Source: Sphaerolaimus hirsutus (lineage: Eukaryota; Nematoda; Chromadorea; Monhysterida; Sphaerolaimidae). Taken from it: a stretch of 64,000 nucleotides of DNA. The notes below the pieces were generated by a model. It had not been told where the DNA came from. It made no database searches and saw nothing but the letters and a program-made list of their open reading frames with translations. Positions 21,007 to 31,840 of this stretch are shown here, one piece after another. Positions within the stretch are counted from its first letter, which is position 1, and every line of letters starts with the position of its first letter. The position numbers and the translations under genes were made by a program. The DNA is taken from positions 22,607,792 through 22,671,791 of the forward strand of contig OZ038456.1 of assembly GCA_964036195.1 (NCBI GenBank). Reading direction: 5' to 3'.

Positions 21007-21016
21007 TTATAAAGCG
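21007..21016 (-). CDS. Possible micro terminal exon
   Basis: If the family B element at 21017-21241 is an intron, the next in-frame bases after TAG are three codons including TAA. It is too short to support on its own. Confidence 0.15.
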
Positions 21017-21241
21017 CTATCGCAACAGGGGCCAGTTCCGCAAGTGGAAAAGTTAAGAGTTAAAACTTTAGAGTTGAGTAAAATGACAAATGACAAGTTA
21101 TGAGTAAAGTTAAGAGTTAAGAATAGAGTAAAACGACAAATGATTTTACTCAACTCTTAACTTTTAACTTTACTCTTAACTTATCATTTATCATTTCACT
21201 CAACTCTTAACTTTTAACTTTTCCACTTGCGGAACCGGCAC
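21017..21241 (-). mobile_element. Family B introner-like element
   Basis: Minus orientation GTGCCGGTTCCGCAAGTGG to CCACTTGCGGAACTGGCCCCTG, almost a perfect palindrome of AAGTTAAGAGTTAA-type units. The donor side abuts an exon-like frame. The acceptor CAG is CTG, as in the eroded Kv copy. Confidence 0.7.
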
Positions 21242-21299
21242 CTGATCTGTTGAACATTAAACCAGTTGCCCCCATCCAAGATGTTAGTATTTCTGATAT
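21242..21299 (-). CDS. Candidate exon, unknown protein
   Basis: Open between acceptor ATTTTAG and donor ATCAG|GTGCC, reading IRNTNILDGGNWFNVQQI. Phase 1 in, phase 2 out. No family recognised; support comes from the precise introner boundary. Confidence 0.35.
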
Positions 21300-21819
21300 C
21301 TAAAATTCAAGACCTTCATCTGGCACTCGGCCAATCAAAATTGCGCCGATTACGTACATCAAAAAATACGCAAAGAAAAACACAAACAAATTCCCAACAA
21401 ATTCGGTAATTTACTTCAATTTATTTATTTTATTTTGAGCAAATGATGCTAAATTTCGGCAGCAGCGAGTAAATACTATGCAGACACGTTGGCCACAAAC
21501 ACACTAGTTTACAGATAAATTGCGAAAACTGATAAATCTGCTATGAATGCATTTCAGTACGCCGGTATGGGGAGTCCGTCAACTAGTTGAAAATGATTTC
21601 AGTACGGTGAACTAAAATGCATTGAAAACAAATTTATCAATTTCCGAAATTTCGGCCATAAACTTGTGTGAAGAGCCACATTCGAAGTACCTGGTTTTAC
21701 GTATCAAAAAGTCATATCTTTTACTATTTACAAAAAACACAGTCATGAGAATCACTCTACCTGATGTTCCTTCAAACAGCTAAACTATTCACAAATATAT
21801 AGGTAAATGTACCGTATTT

Positions 21820-22640
21820 CTTCTAATAGAACGGCATACCTCCAATAAACGGCACCTGCCATATAACGGCAGGTAGAAATTACGTTGGAAGAGTGCCAAA
21901 ACACACAAATATAAGAAAAATGGGTGGTGAGTACATCCAAGGTGTTCAGAACTATTTACCGTATTTCCTCGAAATACCCCCCGGGGGGTGATTGTTTCAT
22001 AGTGGTCCCGAGAGGGGGGGGGGGGTTAAACGAGGGGGGGGGGGTATTTCGAGGGGGGGTTATTGTTTCACAAGAAAATTTTTGAAAACCAAGTACGAAA
22101 TTGTCGTCTGAAACGTACGCAGACGTCGAAAAATGCAACAAAAACCGCCATTTATAAGGTTCTGTAGACTAATATTAGTATGTAGATGGTATGTACACTG
22201 TTCTAACGTGACACCGACATTGTTTTAACGTGTGTTCTGCAGTACACTGAACACAAACTACAGTTATTGTCATGTTCGTTCCCTTTACACTCAATTTGGG
22301 GGGGTATTTCGAGGGGGGGGGTGATTGTTTCATAGTGGTCTCGAGAGGGGGGGGGGTCAAACGAGGGGGGGGGGGGTATTTCAAGGGGGGGGGGGTATTT
22401 CGAGGAAATACGGTATGTTGTTTTCACATTTGGTTTTGTTAGAATTGATGCTCTGATAGTAAAACGTTGTTCATTTTTTCATTGAAAACACTATGTTCAA
22501 ATGAAAAATGTCTGAAAAATATTGATGAAAAAATAGGACGGCAGCCTCCAATAGAAAGGCACCTCTAATAGAAAAGCAGGTAAACATATTGGCGAAAAAA
22601 AAATAGAACAGCGCTCTTCTATTAGACGAAATACGGTATT
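21820..22640. mobile_element. AATAGAACGGC-type MITE interrupted by a C-rich MITE
   Basis: Outer element starts TACCGTATTTCTTCTAATAG (about 21820) and ends CTATTAGACGAAATACGGTA (about 22638). The inner element (about 21958-22417) has TACCGTATTTCCTCGAAATA and TATTTCGAGGAAATACGGTA ends. Insertion order is clear: the AATAGAACGGC type is older here. Confidence 0.75.
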
Positions 22641-22679
22641 CAGTTTGCCCGGTGTGACGATCAGGTGTGAATAGCTCAC

Positions 22680-22820
22680 TTGGCACTCACTCGGACCGTG
22701 TCAAATGTAAAATGTCACGGAAAGTGTAAAAGGGCAGTGAAAAATTTGTGACAAATGCCAAGCAAGCAGTAAAAAATTTCTTTTGGCACTTTGTCAATAT
22801 GGCATGTCACATTTTTCTGG
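22680..22820. mobile_element. Degenerate family A copy
   Basis: Contains GGCACTCACTCGGACC, AAATGTAAAATGTCACGGAAAGTG and a GGGTCTGGGAT end. It is cut by the adjacent GGCGCC element. No exon-like flanks are evident. Confidence 0.45.
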
Positions 22821-23021
22821 GTCTGGGATAGTGATTAGAAAGCGCCATTGCACTCGCGGCTGGTGCTAGCGCCAAGGCAAAAAGCGCCATGGCTCTATTG
22901 GCGCTTGGCGTCATTTTCCTCTGGTGCCATTGGCGCTTGGCGCTAGGGTTTGCAAAAGCGCCATGACGCTTTTGGCGCTTAGCGCCAAAGTGCTTGCGCT
23001 TTTCAAATCACTAGTTTCGGA
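22821..23021. mobile_element. hAT-like element with GGCGCC arms
   Basis: Element 22829-23013, TAGTGATTAGAAAGCGCC to GCGCTTTTCAAATCACTA. Flanks GTCTGGGA/GTTTCGGA match at 6 of 8 positions. Confidence 0.65.
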
Positions 23022-23118
23022 GTAGCACCAGTGGGCAGTTCTAAAATACAAAATGCGTGGCGAAATTTGTTTTATTACTTTGTATTTCGATAAAATATAT
23101 TTTTACTGTACACTTGAC

Positions 23119-23238
23119 ATGGCATTCAAAAGTGACGATAAATTTCAAAATTTACAAAAAACAGCTCGTGACACCGGGCGTTCATGTTTTCGCAAAACAA
23201 ATGAAGCAGCAAAAAACTTAGCAGAAAAATGCAATTAA
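23119..23238 (+). CDS. Possible small ORF, unknown
   Basis: Forty-residue ATG frame (MAFKSDDKFQNLQKTARDTG and on) ending TAA, Lys/Asn-rich. The composition is protein-like, but there is no family and no splice support. It could extend upstream to an ATG at 23053. Confidence 0.2.
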   Translation: MAFKSDDKFQNLQKTARDTGRSCFRKTNEAAKNLAEKCN

Positions 23239-23799
23239 AAGTTTGTTGGGCAAGTTTTACAAAAAAAACGGAAAAAAATCACATGAATATGTAAATATCT
23301 ATTTGCATTGCATTAGTAGAAACTACTGAGGAAGGTGTTGCAAAATATAAAAAAATATCAGCTGCCAATTCTGCAAGTGGAAAAGTGACAACCATATTGG
23401 TAACGTGATAAGTAAAGTTTTAAGTTGAGTGGTAGGTCAAATTCCCTACCCCCGCTACCCCCCCCCTGAATTACCCCTTTCAAAATTTGCACACTGAAAA
23501 AATAACCCCCCTGGGGGTATTTCGAGGAAATACGTACCGATTACCAATTGCCATTTTTCTTGTCACTTGTAAATTGACACCAGAAATGGTTAAAAAAGCA
23601 ATTAGTTTGTTCCGGAATTTATAGCGATGTGAAAATTTCAATGAAAATCTGTAGCTGAATTTGCGCAATTATGAAGCGCCCATAAATTTGGGAACAAACC
23701 GGGTATTTACCAAATTCACTTATGACAAAACTAAAAAAAGCTAACGATAAAAAAGTGTAGAACCAGTGAAATTGGCATATCACAATTCCTCAAAAATTC

Positions 23800-24080
23800 G
23801 TGTAATTGATTGCAAAAATTGATCGTCAGAATTGCGCAAAACTGAGTTTTTAAAAATTATTGCAAAATAATTGTATTGGGAAAAATCGAAATCAAATTTG
23901 AAATTCGAGAGCGACAAAAAAACTGACGCGGCACAAATCAGCAGCGAAAAAACCCCCAAAAAAATATTGGACGATGAAATAAAAAAAGTTGCAAGAATCG
24001 CACAACCAGAAGACATCGGACATGCAGAAACAAATGCACCAAAATCATTCGAATATCCTAACACCAAACCTAATATTTAG
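23800..24080 (+). other. Exon-like stretch of ambiguous strand
   Basis: The + strand frame 23874-24080 is Lys/Glu/Asp-rich (KKTDAAQISSEKTPKKILDD) and ends in TAG. The - strand frame over the same bases (23780-24067) is Phe/Ser-rich and equally open. The + reading looks more like a soluble tail, but no homologue is recognised. Confidence 0.25.
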
Positions 24081-24689
24081 CTGAGTTCGTGTGAAGAAAA
24101 AACACTCACCTCGAATACCCCCCCCCCCCTCAAAAAAGTCTGACGAAAAAGTAATTCCCCAGGAGATTATTCGCGTAAATACGGTATTGAGAGAGAGAAA
24201 ATGACGTGTGATTTGCCGTGAAGCGCCTTCACGCTTCACACGCTATAACCCATAACAACTTTTTACGTACTTCTTCACGGCACCTTCACACTTATACAAA
24301 TATTGTTAGGCTTGAAATGCGCGAATCGAGAATTTAAGAACAAACGTAAATATCAAGTTTACAAATTATAAATACGTGGCAGCACAAAACCCATGACAAT
24401 CTCAAATTCACTGCAGCTGCAGGGGTCAGTTTCATTTCCTTTTCATTAGTGAATCACATTGGCGCCGTTTTGATGGCGCTATTCTATTTTTATTATTTTG
24501 ATGATCCAATTTTGAGTATGTCAAAAAACGTGTAGTACAGTTGACATCAGTTGACACTCCCAGACTTTGTCACATGTTCGTGTCAAAAGTCATGTAAAAT
24601 GTAAAATGTCATTAAACATGTCAGATGCCTTATGAAAAGATTGAAACAAACTTTGACATTGTAAATGTTTGAGTGAAGTTTTACACATT

Positions 24690-25346
24690 TCACATTTCCA
24701 TGAAGATTCCACGGCGCGGAAACACGTCGCAAGAAACCGACCCCCCCCCCCAAAAAAAACCCTCTCAAAAATCACACTTTCCCCTCCTAAACCTCTTCCA
24801 AAACATCAACCTACCCAACCTCCCCCACCCTTCTTCACAGGGGTACTACTAGCTGACCCCCCAAATTAGCGGCATTGGCCGCGGCGGCGTTGTTGCCGTT
24901 GGCGCCGGACGCGCGCAAGGTGCCTCCCATGGCGGCCGAGGCGTGGCTGTAGTCGTTGTTGTAGCCCGATGGGGCGAACTGGCTGAGCGGTGGGCTGCGG
25001 ATTTGGGCAGGGGCAGGAAGGCGCCAGGGAGTTGACCTGGGGGGTTTGGGGGGTTTGGGGGGTTTGAGTGTGAATACTTGTGCCGTATTGACTTGAATTG
25101 AGGCCCCATTGAGCCTAAACACACTGTTTAGTTGACAATGTCATCGTATGTCAACTGGGCCGACTGGGTTCAATTCAGATTTTAGTTGATGAGTTGCGGA
25201 ACGATCTTCAATTGCACATAACGCCAATATAAATCAGTATTGCGTACTTGAAAGTTTCACATTTCCATGAAGATTCCACGGCGCGGAAACACGTCGCAAG
25301 AAACCGACCCCCCCCCAAAAAAAAAAACTCTCAAAAATCACACTTT
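24690..25346. repeat. Direct repeat of about 90 bp flanking an exon
   Basis: The stretch 24693-24780 (TTTCCATGAAGATTCCACGG through GAAACCGACCCCCCC) recurs nearly identically at 25260-25346, just before the assembly gap. It could be a real duplication or a duplicated contig end. Confidence 0.7.
24869..24994 (-). CDS. Candidate Ala/Asn-rich exon, unknown protein
   Basis: GC-rich stretch on the - strand after acceptor AATCCGCAG, reading PLSQFAPSGYNNDYSHASAA followed by Gly/Ala/Asn-rich sequence. The upstream side is C/A-rich (CCCCCCAAACC) and the downstream side G/T-rich, the same strand asymmetry as at other splice sites here. The donor position is uncertain (GGGG|GTCAGC or later). Low-complexity composition resembles disordered regions of transcription or signalling proteins. 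Confidence 0.5.
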
Positions 25347-25426
25347 TGACAGCCATCGGATAGCCCCCCTTCCGGTTTGATGAACCCCCTTAAAATATTC
25401 TTGCAAGCGCAATCATAAAACCCCTC

Positions 25427-25626
25427 NNNNNNNNNNNNNNNNNNNNNNNNNNNNNNNNNNNNNNNNNNNNNNNNNNNNNNNNNNNNNNNNNNNNNNNNNN
25501 NNNNNNNNNNNNNNNNNNNNNNNNNNNNNNNNNNNNNNNNNNNNNNNNNNNNNNNNNNNNNNNNNNNNNNNNNNNNNNNNNNNNNNNNNNNNNNNNNNNN
25601 NNNNNNNNNNNNNNNNNNNNNNNNNN
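25427..25626. other. Assembly gap (200 N)
   Basis: Exactly 200 ambiguous bases, so the true distance is unknown. Neighbouring duplicated sequence suggests a difficult junction. Confidence 0.99.
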
Positions 25627-26600
25627 AGAACTTCATTGTCCACATAACTCAAACGTGAGCATGACATAGTAAAGCAATAAACATCAACAATCGCCCATTA
25701 AATCGCCATTAAACATCAACATCAACAAAACAATTGTCCAAAAGCGCGGAATCCACGGCTTCCGCAGATTGCGACATCATTACGCTGTTTTTTATTTTTT
25801 TCTCGGGTGTCAGACTATTGAAGAGTGTCGCGTTATTGGAGAGTGTCGGATTATTTTCACACAACGTGCCCAAACCTGTCGCACTATTGGAGATGTCGTA
25901 TTATTGGAGACCTGTCGTATTATTAGAGCATTTACGGTACAACAAAAACTATACATCGACTGATATCAGACTATTATAAAACATATTGTGATATCCGTAG
26001 GGAATTTTTTTCGTTAGACGTTTTTGAGGGGGGACTTATTCAAGGGGGTAGCTATTCGAGGGGGGAGTTATTTTTTCCTCGAGGACCTGTATACATTCCA
26101 TATTTACATGATGTACATCATTCCGGGGGGGGGGGGGTATTTCGAGGGGTGGGTCTATTATTTTCCCAGCCCATTTTGAGGGGGGGGGGGGGGTAATTCA
26201 AGGTGGGAATAATTCGAGGTAATACGGTATTTATGATTCTAAGGATTTCTCTCTGCCCGTACTAAACTAGGACTGTTTTATTGGACTGTCAATAAATCCC
26301 ATAATAAAATAGGTAGGTATACTATTTATTAGTGGCTTATTTATAGTATGTACAGGCAATGAGCATGCACTTACATAAATACAAATATAAGCATAATTAA
26401 GTAAGACCTGTATAAGCAGAAACTGCTAAATTGATGCAGACTGAACCCCGCCAAAAATCTAATATGGAAAGAGTGAAAAAGAAAAAATATATAGCGGCTT
26501 GCACGCGGCTTTAGCATTTCCAAATTCTAAAAGTCGATTTTTCTTAACAAATAGCCGCTGGGCTGTCAAAAAGACAAGTGAAAAGTAATTTTCTGGGGCC
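25627..26600. other. Repeat remnants, no gene seen
   Basis: Contains an AATAGAACGGC-like fragment (about 25800-25940, here as TATTGGAGA/GTCG units) and a C-rich TACCGTATTT-type remnant (about 26010-26230). Confidence 0.5.
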
Positions 26601-26890
26601 ACTCAAAAATTCTGTAAAGTGTCAAAAGTCATGCAAAGTGTTGAAAGTGATGTCAAAAGTTATCTAAAATGTGAAGAGAAAAATTAACTGATAACTTGAC
26701 ATTTTTCATGACATTTTACAAGACTTTTGATACTTTGTATGACATTTTACATTTTACAGGATCTGTCTGGGTGTGTCAACTGGAAATAATTTCCAAGCAG
26801 ACAAGTGAAAAAAGTGTAAGTGGTAAGTTAAGTTATGAGTGGAAAGTAAAGTGACAAATCACTTTGCACAGTTGCGGAATTAGCCTCTGA
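26598..26890. mobile_element. Adjacent family A and family B copies
   Basis: Family A in minus orientation (about 26598-26775, ending in GTGGCCCCAG on the - strand) directly abuts a family B copy (about 26775-26888, GCGGAATTAGCC end). No exon separates them. Confidence 0.6.
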
Positions 26891-26896
26891 AAATCC

Positions 26897-27097
26897 CTAA
26901 ATCTCGCAGAGGTTATCCAGAAAAGTACACGAGCCTGTCAGCGACAAAAAAATCCAAAAAAAATTGCCCCCTATTTTGAAGCGACCTCCATTCCACTGAA
27001 ACTGGGGAAAATACAGTTGAAATTGGATTGATACAGTCACATCTACGCGGTACGGGGATGCAAAATACACTTCGAAAATGTATGTGTACTCATCGGA
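26897..27097 (-). CDS. Candidate exon, unknown protein
   Basis: After acceptor ATATCGCACAG the frame reads SDEYTYIFEVYFASPYRVDV and continues to a TAG at 26897. A shorter spliced form is possible (donor GGAG|GTCGCT, acceptor GCTGACAG). The + strand is also partly open here, so strand is not certain. No domain recognised. Confidence 0.35.
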   Translation of the reverse strand, partial: SDEYTYIFEVYFASPYRVDVTVSIQFQLYFPQFQWNGGRFKIGGNFFWIFLSLTGSCTFLDNLCEI

Positions 27098-27438
27098 CTG
27101 TGCGATATACAAAGAGTGCTACCGTATTTTGATGAATAAAGACACCTGAAAGTGGGCATCAAATTCACTTATAATAGGTGTAAATAGTGATGGAAAAGCG
27201 CCACTGAAAAAGGGCTCATTAAGCCATAAGCCATTCCATCAATAAATGTAATGTGAGACGGAAAAAAATTAAGCACATAAATTCACCTATAGCTTTCTAG
27301 GAGCAATGAAATTAGATAACAAAAACTCTAATCAAATCCATCGATGGTAAAAGCAAAAAATCTAGGTAATGAAAAAAATCATAGTTTTTATTCAGATGCG
27401 CTACAGTAGGCCCCGTTCTCAAGAGAGCAAAATCCATA

Positions 27439-27656
27439 TACCGTATTTCTTCTAATAGAACGGCATACCTCCAATAGAACGGCACCAAAAATAGAACGGC
27501 AGGTGTTGGCTCATTTTTGCGGTCACGAAAACAATAGAACGGCACCCTCCAATAGACCGGCACCCCCAATAGAACGGCAGCCTCCAATAGAACGGCAGGT
27601 TAAATAGTCGACCAAAAAAATAGAACGGCGCCCTTCTATTAGAAGAAATACGGTAC
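27439..27656. mobile_element. TACCGTATTT-family MITE (AATAGAACGGC type), intact
   Basis: Ends TACCGTATTTCTTCTAATAG and CTATTAGAAGAAATACGGTA. The interior consists of AATAGAACGGCAC/CCTCCAATAGAACGGC units. Confidence 0.85.
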
Positions 27657-27878
27657 ACGCACATTTATTCGAAGCCGGTCCCAGAAACACAAGTGCGCAG
27701 TGGGACCGCGGGGATCGGTGGAGACAAGTCGCATAAAAATTTCATGACCCCCGCAAGCCGCGGCGCTTCGCTTGGCACATGGGCGCGCCCTTTTCGCGGC
27801 GAAGCGAAAACGGGTTGGGTGGATTTAGATTGCCCGACAAATTTGTGCCCGACCTTTTGTCGGGCGGCCCGATTTACT

Positions 27879-28252
27879 TGCTACTACAGGGGTATTCTAC
27901 ATTTTGGCCCTCCGGGGGGTTGGATAGATAGCTGAGCGGCCTCCGGGATAGATAGCTGGAGAAAAAATTGGGGGCTGGGGGTTGGGGGGTTGCGGGGGTA
28001 GGATATATAGGCTTCTTCAAGGTGTATAAGGAAGAAAATGGAGAAAAATAGCTAAAAGTAGCAGAAAAAAGGCCGAAAATGTGTATAAGCACATATAGAA
28101 CTAAACAAATCGCTGAAAATAGGTAGTTAGACACATGAACTAGTGATTTTGGAGGTGAAAAGGTAAATATGAACAATAGCTATTTTGAGCGAACATTGGG
28201 GTATAGTTTGGTGTAACCCCCACCCACCCCACTCCCTACCCCTGTGCTACTC
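27879..28252. mobile_element. hAT-type element with GGATAGATAGCTG repeats
   Basis: Element 27887-28244, CAGGGGTATTC to CTACCCCTG. Flanks TGCTACTA/TGCTACTC match at 7 of 8 positions. The interior carries GATAGATAGCTGAGCG units and a long AT-rich tail shared with 39650 and 48887. Confidence 0.75.
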
Positions 28253-28841
28253 GACCTAAGAGTGTCTGTCCTCACTTAACACTTTTTGGTCACTTGACAC
28301 TTTAAGTACATGCAAAAAATCAGGCATAAAATGTACATATAAAATACCTATCCAATTATCCGTGATGCCCGACAAAAACCTGTCGGGCAGAATAAATTTG
28401 AGTCGCTGACACGCTGGCGCTTAAAGCGGGTAACCCGACCAGAATTAGGCCGGTGTGTGAAATGAAATCAAAAGTATGTCAAATGCGCCAAACTGGATGT
28501 TTTGATCGATAACGGCCAGATTTAGCCTGCACTTTGTGAAAAATGGCATATTTTTCTATTTTTCTGGTAGGCAAAATTTTCATTGTGGCTGTTTTTTTGC
28601 GTCCAATGAAACTATGGGGAGAATGAACGATACAACATTTGTTAAGAATTTTGAATTTCCAATACTAACGATCTCTTAATTATCATCACACAAACTATTT
28701 TCAATGGTAATTTTGCATATTTTCAATTGAATGAGTAGTAAAAACTCATCAAAAAACAAACCCTCGAACACATCAAAATCAAACACCAAAACCCAAACCC
28801 CTTAAACACCCTTCCCTGAAACCAATGGGCCAGCACCCCAG

Positions 28842-29007
28842 GTGCCAGTCCCAGACCCTGGAAAATGTCAAATGTAATGCAAAATGTCAAAATTCATGTA
28901 AAATGCCCTGCAAATGCAACTCGGTTGCCATTTTGCAGGGCATTTTACATGACTTTTGACACTTTGCATGACATTTGACATTTTACAGGGTCTGGGACTG
29001 CCCCCAG
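28842..29007 (+). mobile_element. Family A introner at an older 3' splice site
   Basis: Starts GTGCCAGTCCCAGACCCTG and ends GGTCTGGGACTGCCCCCAG. It is directly preceded by a C/A-rich acceptor-like tract ending CACCCCAG and followed by a GC-rich exon-like stretch. The layout suggests insertion exactly at an existing acceptor. Confidence 0.75.
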
Positions 29008-29126
29008 CCCAGATCCGAGCACAAAAGTCGACTCGCACAAATGTCCCGCGCGCAGTACCCATTGCACTGCACTGTATTGTGCATCAACGAAAGTGGCGTG
29101 TGCGGCGCACAACAAATGGGGGGGGG
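29008..29126 (+). CDS. Candidate exon of an unknown + strand gene
   Basis: GC-rich stretch between the introner acceptor and a G/T-rich donor region. In the phase that links to the next candidate exon it reads QIRAQKSTRTNVPRAVPIAL. The donor is uncertain within a run of G. Basic, no domain recognised. Confidence 0.35.
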
Positions 29127-29888
29127 GTTGATAGGGTTGGGAATGGGGTTGATGTGTGTTTTGGGGGGTTGATGTTGATGTTGGATGATTTTGAGAAGTT
29201 TTGGATTGTGTTGTTTGGAATTGGATAGGGAGAAGTGGTAGATATGTAAATAATAGATGTCGATAAATGTCGATAATTATCCAAAGGTCCACAAAGAAAA
29301 AGTGTCGATATCGATATACACATGTCGAGCTTAGATACCTATATCGTTGTCGATGTCAACACACTTTCAATATTTGCGCTCTCCCATCCAATATTCCAAA
29401 CACAAAACATCTCGACATCGATATCGACATCGACATCAACCCAAACACCAACCCAACGCTACCCCATGCGCCCATCGTATGTATCATCATACAGTAGTGC
29501 GGTGCGCATTGGTCAGTCGGGTTAATGGCCGGCCGGCCGGCCCAACAACTCAAGTACCGTAAACTCGCGATTAGTGCCCCCAACTTGAATAGCCCCCCCT
29601 GATAACAGAGTGAAGCAAAAATCATCCCCCACGCCGATTGAATAATTCTCCTATCACTGTACAGTGGGTAGATTTTGACAACTATAATTATTTGAAACAG
29701 TTGGTCAGCCAGAGGGAACAAAGAGGTAGATTTAGTTTGTTAATTAAATGGAAACGCAGTGTATTTTTTGCAAAGATAAAATGGAACACTCCCAATGTAA
29801 ACTGCTCTGGCAGCAAATGCAATTATGCATGCTACCTAATTATTCAGAAACATGTAAATATGCCATGTGTGAATACCGAGCTCTAGTT

Positions 29889-30072
29889 GACAACCGAAAT
29901 TTAAACAGCTGATAAATCTGTTTTTAAAGCATCTGAGTTCACCAGGATAAAAAGCCGTCAACTACTGTTGAGATATAAATACACATCAAAATTATCCATT
30001 CCGGTGAATCCACATGTCTTCAAAACAGATTTGGAATCAGTTACGAAAATCTCGGTTGTCAACTACAACTAT
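29889..30072. mobile_element. GTTGACAACCGAAATTT inverted-repeat MITE
   Basis: Starts GTTGACAACCGAAATTTAAA and ends CTCGGTTGTCAACTA. Internal GCATCTGAGTTCACCAGGAT. The same family recurs near 19370, 42690, 44926, 50060, 51230, 54140 and 63815. Confidence 0.7.
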
Positions 30073-30198
30073 GGTGTGTGCGTAGGCACAATATGACCGC
30101 AGAAATCACTCACGTAAGAAAGTCCTCCCCTTGATTAGCACCCCTCAAAAAAAAAGACAATCTCCAATGTCAACTATTCGAGGGTATACGGTAGGCAG

Positions 30199-31840
30199 CC
30201 GGGGGGCAGTGCGGCACTATCAAATACTGCTGCCGCGCGGCGCAAAGTCGCACTGTCGCGGCGGCGATCAAACGCTGACGCGCCCAGGGTGATGGTGGCA
30301 AATGAAAGTTGGTAAATTGGGAACTTTTTTGAAAAAAATTGAATTTTTTAAAATTGATTTTCGAAAAAAAAGAGTTTCAACATTTATACACTTTTTTCCA
30401 GAGGGTTTATCATCGTTGGCGGCAAGGATGGGGTGTTGGGAAAGTTTGGGGTTGTTTGTGGTTGAATTTTGGATCCATCAAAATTGAAATATAGATGGGA
30501 ACAATTTTCTATAATTCAACAAGTATTTTTCATTAGGGTTCTTTGATTTTTCAGGAAATATGGAATCATAAAACATAATTATACCGGGAATAATTCCCAC
30601 TACTCTTTCAATAATTAAGTTCAGGAAGACAATAAGTAGAAATGTCCAACAAAATCAGGTGATCGAGATTATAGTTCCGCAAATTGGAATTTTTTTGGTG
30701 CACTCCATCCACAAAAAATCTGAACATTAATCTTCAAAAAAAGAAAAAATTTAAATCAATCACACAAAATTATAACAAACACCCCACAAAAACACAGTCA
30801 AAAATTCAATCCAAATCCAATCCCCAATACTTTTATAAACCACATTTCCATCAAAATGCAATCGTTTCCACCAAATACCCCATCCATTCCGCAGTGCCAA
30901 CTTCGCGCGACCGAAATGCATTGCACTGCACCGCGACCGCACAACAATACAGTGCGCCGCACGCGGTGCGCTAGGGTTGGGAAGTTCATTATTTTCGGTT
31001 CCGGTTCTCGGTTCCAATAAATCGGTTCGGGTATCGGGTATCGGTTCTTCAATGTTGGTTCCGGGTATAACTCTCGGGTATCGGTTTCGGTTTTGGTAGG
31101 AGGTTCGGTTGTGGTTCTCGGTTCTCGGTTCCTCAGTTCGGTACCGGTTCCTCGGTTCTATTCGGTTCCGGTTCCAAACCCCACAGCGCACTGTAGCGCG
31201 CGGGGTGGACGCTGTGTGTTACTTGATGATGGCCCAGATTTCGGAAACAAGCGCCCCACTAAGCAGACCCACTTTAGTGCGTATTCAATTGATGAAAGAG
31301 ACGCGACAGTTTGAATTTTGGACCACCGTAGTGATATTTTGGCAAGTGGATTAGTAAGTGACATGAAAAGTGATAAGTGATGTTTTAAGTGGTCTTTTAG
31401 GTCAAATAACAGGCGTCTTCATTAACAAATTCCCTATCGCTTATTTACATTTACTTGTCACTTGACTTATACCCTACGCGAGCTATGCATTTTCTGAACG
31501 AAACACTCCATCATGACGTCATCAGTTATAAAAAAAATTCCAAAAAAAGAAAAATTATGTCAGGCATGAAACGTACGTTGGTTGCACTCGACTCCGCCTT
31601 TTTCTTTTGAAATATTTTTCCTTTTAGTTTCTCAAAATGTATAAATAAATATCGCGCAGGTGCGCTGGCGCTTAAGCCATAAGTAGGTAATTACGGGAAA
31701 ATACACTTCTGTCCGGGGAGTACACCACTTAAAAACTTCACTTAACACTTACCACTTTCTCACCACTTGTCCAAACGAGAAATTGGGTCCAGGAGGTGCA
31801 CGGAAAAAACCCGCCGACCCAAATCGAATATACAATTTAA
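30199..31840 (+). CDS. Candidate multi-exon gene of unknown function
   Basis: Exons 30199-30288, 30402-30432, 30895-30965, 31187-31330 and 31793-31840 join in one unbroken frame with compatible phases, ending in TAA. The last two flank a family B introner. The protein is basic and Ala/Arg-rich at first, then SETSAPLSRPTLVRIQLMKE followed by TRQFEFWTTV and a short hydrophilic tail. No known family recognised. The two largest exons are GC-rich islands with proper acceptor tracts. The hAT-like element at 30972-31180 lies in the intron between exons three and four. Confidence 0.45.
30972..31180. mobile_element. hAT-like element with CGGTTCCGG-repeat arms
   Basis: Starts TAGGGTTGGGAAGTTC, ends GGTTCCAAACCCCA, filled with TCGGTTCCGGTTCTCGG units. 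It interrupts a GC-rich exon-like region. Flanks are only weakly matched. Confidence 0.6.
31187..31330 (+). CDS. Best-supported exon of the orphan + strand gene
   Basis: Forty-eight open codons after acceptor CCCCACAG, ending at GTA|GTGATA, the first base of a family B element. Contains VDAVCYLMMAQISETSAPLS. Phase 0 at both ends. Confidence 0.5.
31331..31792 (+). mobile_element. Family B introner with nested MITE, putative intron
   Basis: Starts GTGATATTTTGGCAAGTGG and ends CAAACGAGAAATTGGGTCCAG. Near its start it shares AAGTGACATGAAAAGTG with the Kv intron 4 copy. A MITE with TGACGTCA (31514-31521) is inserted at about 31495-31690. Confidence 0.7.

Noticed and set aside
24835-25122. 95-codon - strand frame taken whole
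   Set aside because: The first part translates C/A-rich pre-acceptor sequence; only 24869-24994 looks like an exon.
30760-31191. 143-codon - strand open frame rich in Arg, Asn and Thr
   Set aside because: Translation of the CGGTTCCGG minisatellite of a hAT-like element; the opposite strand gives a better exon chain.
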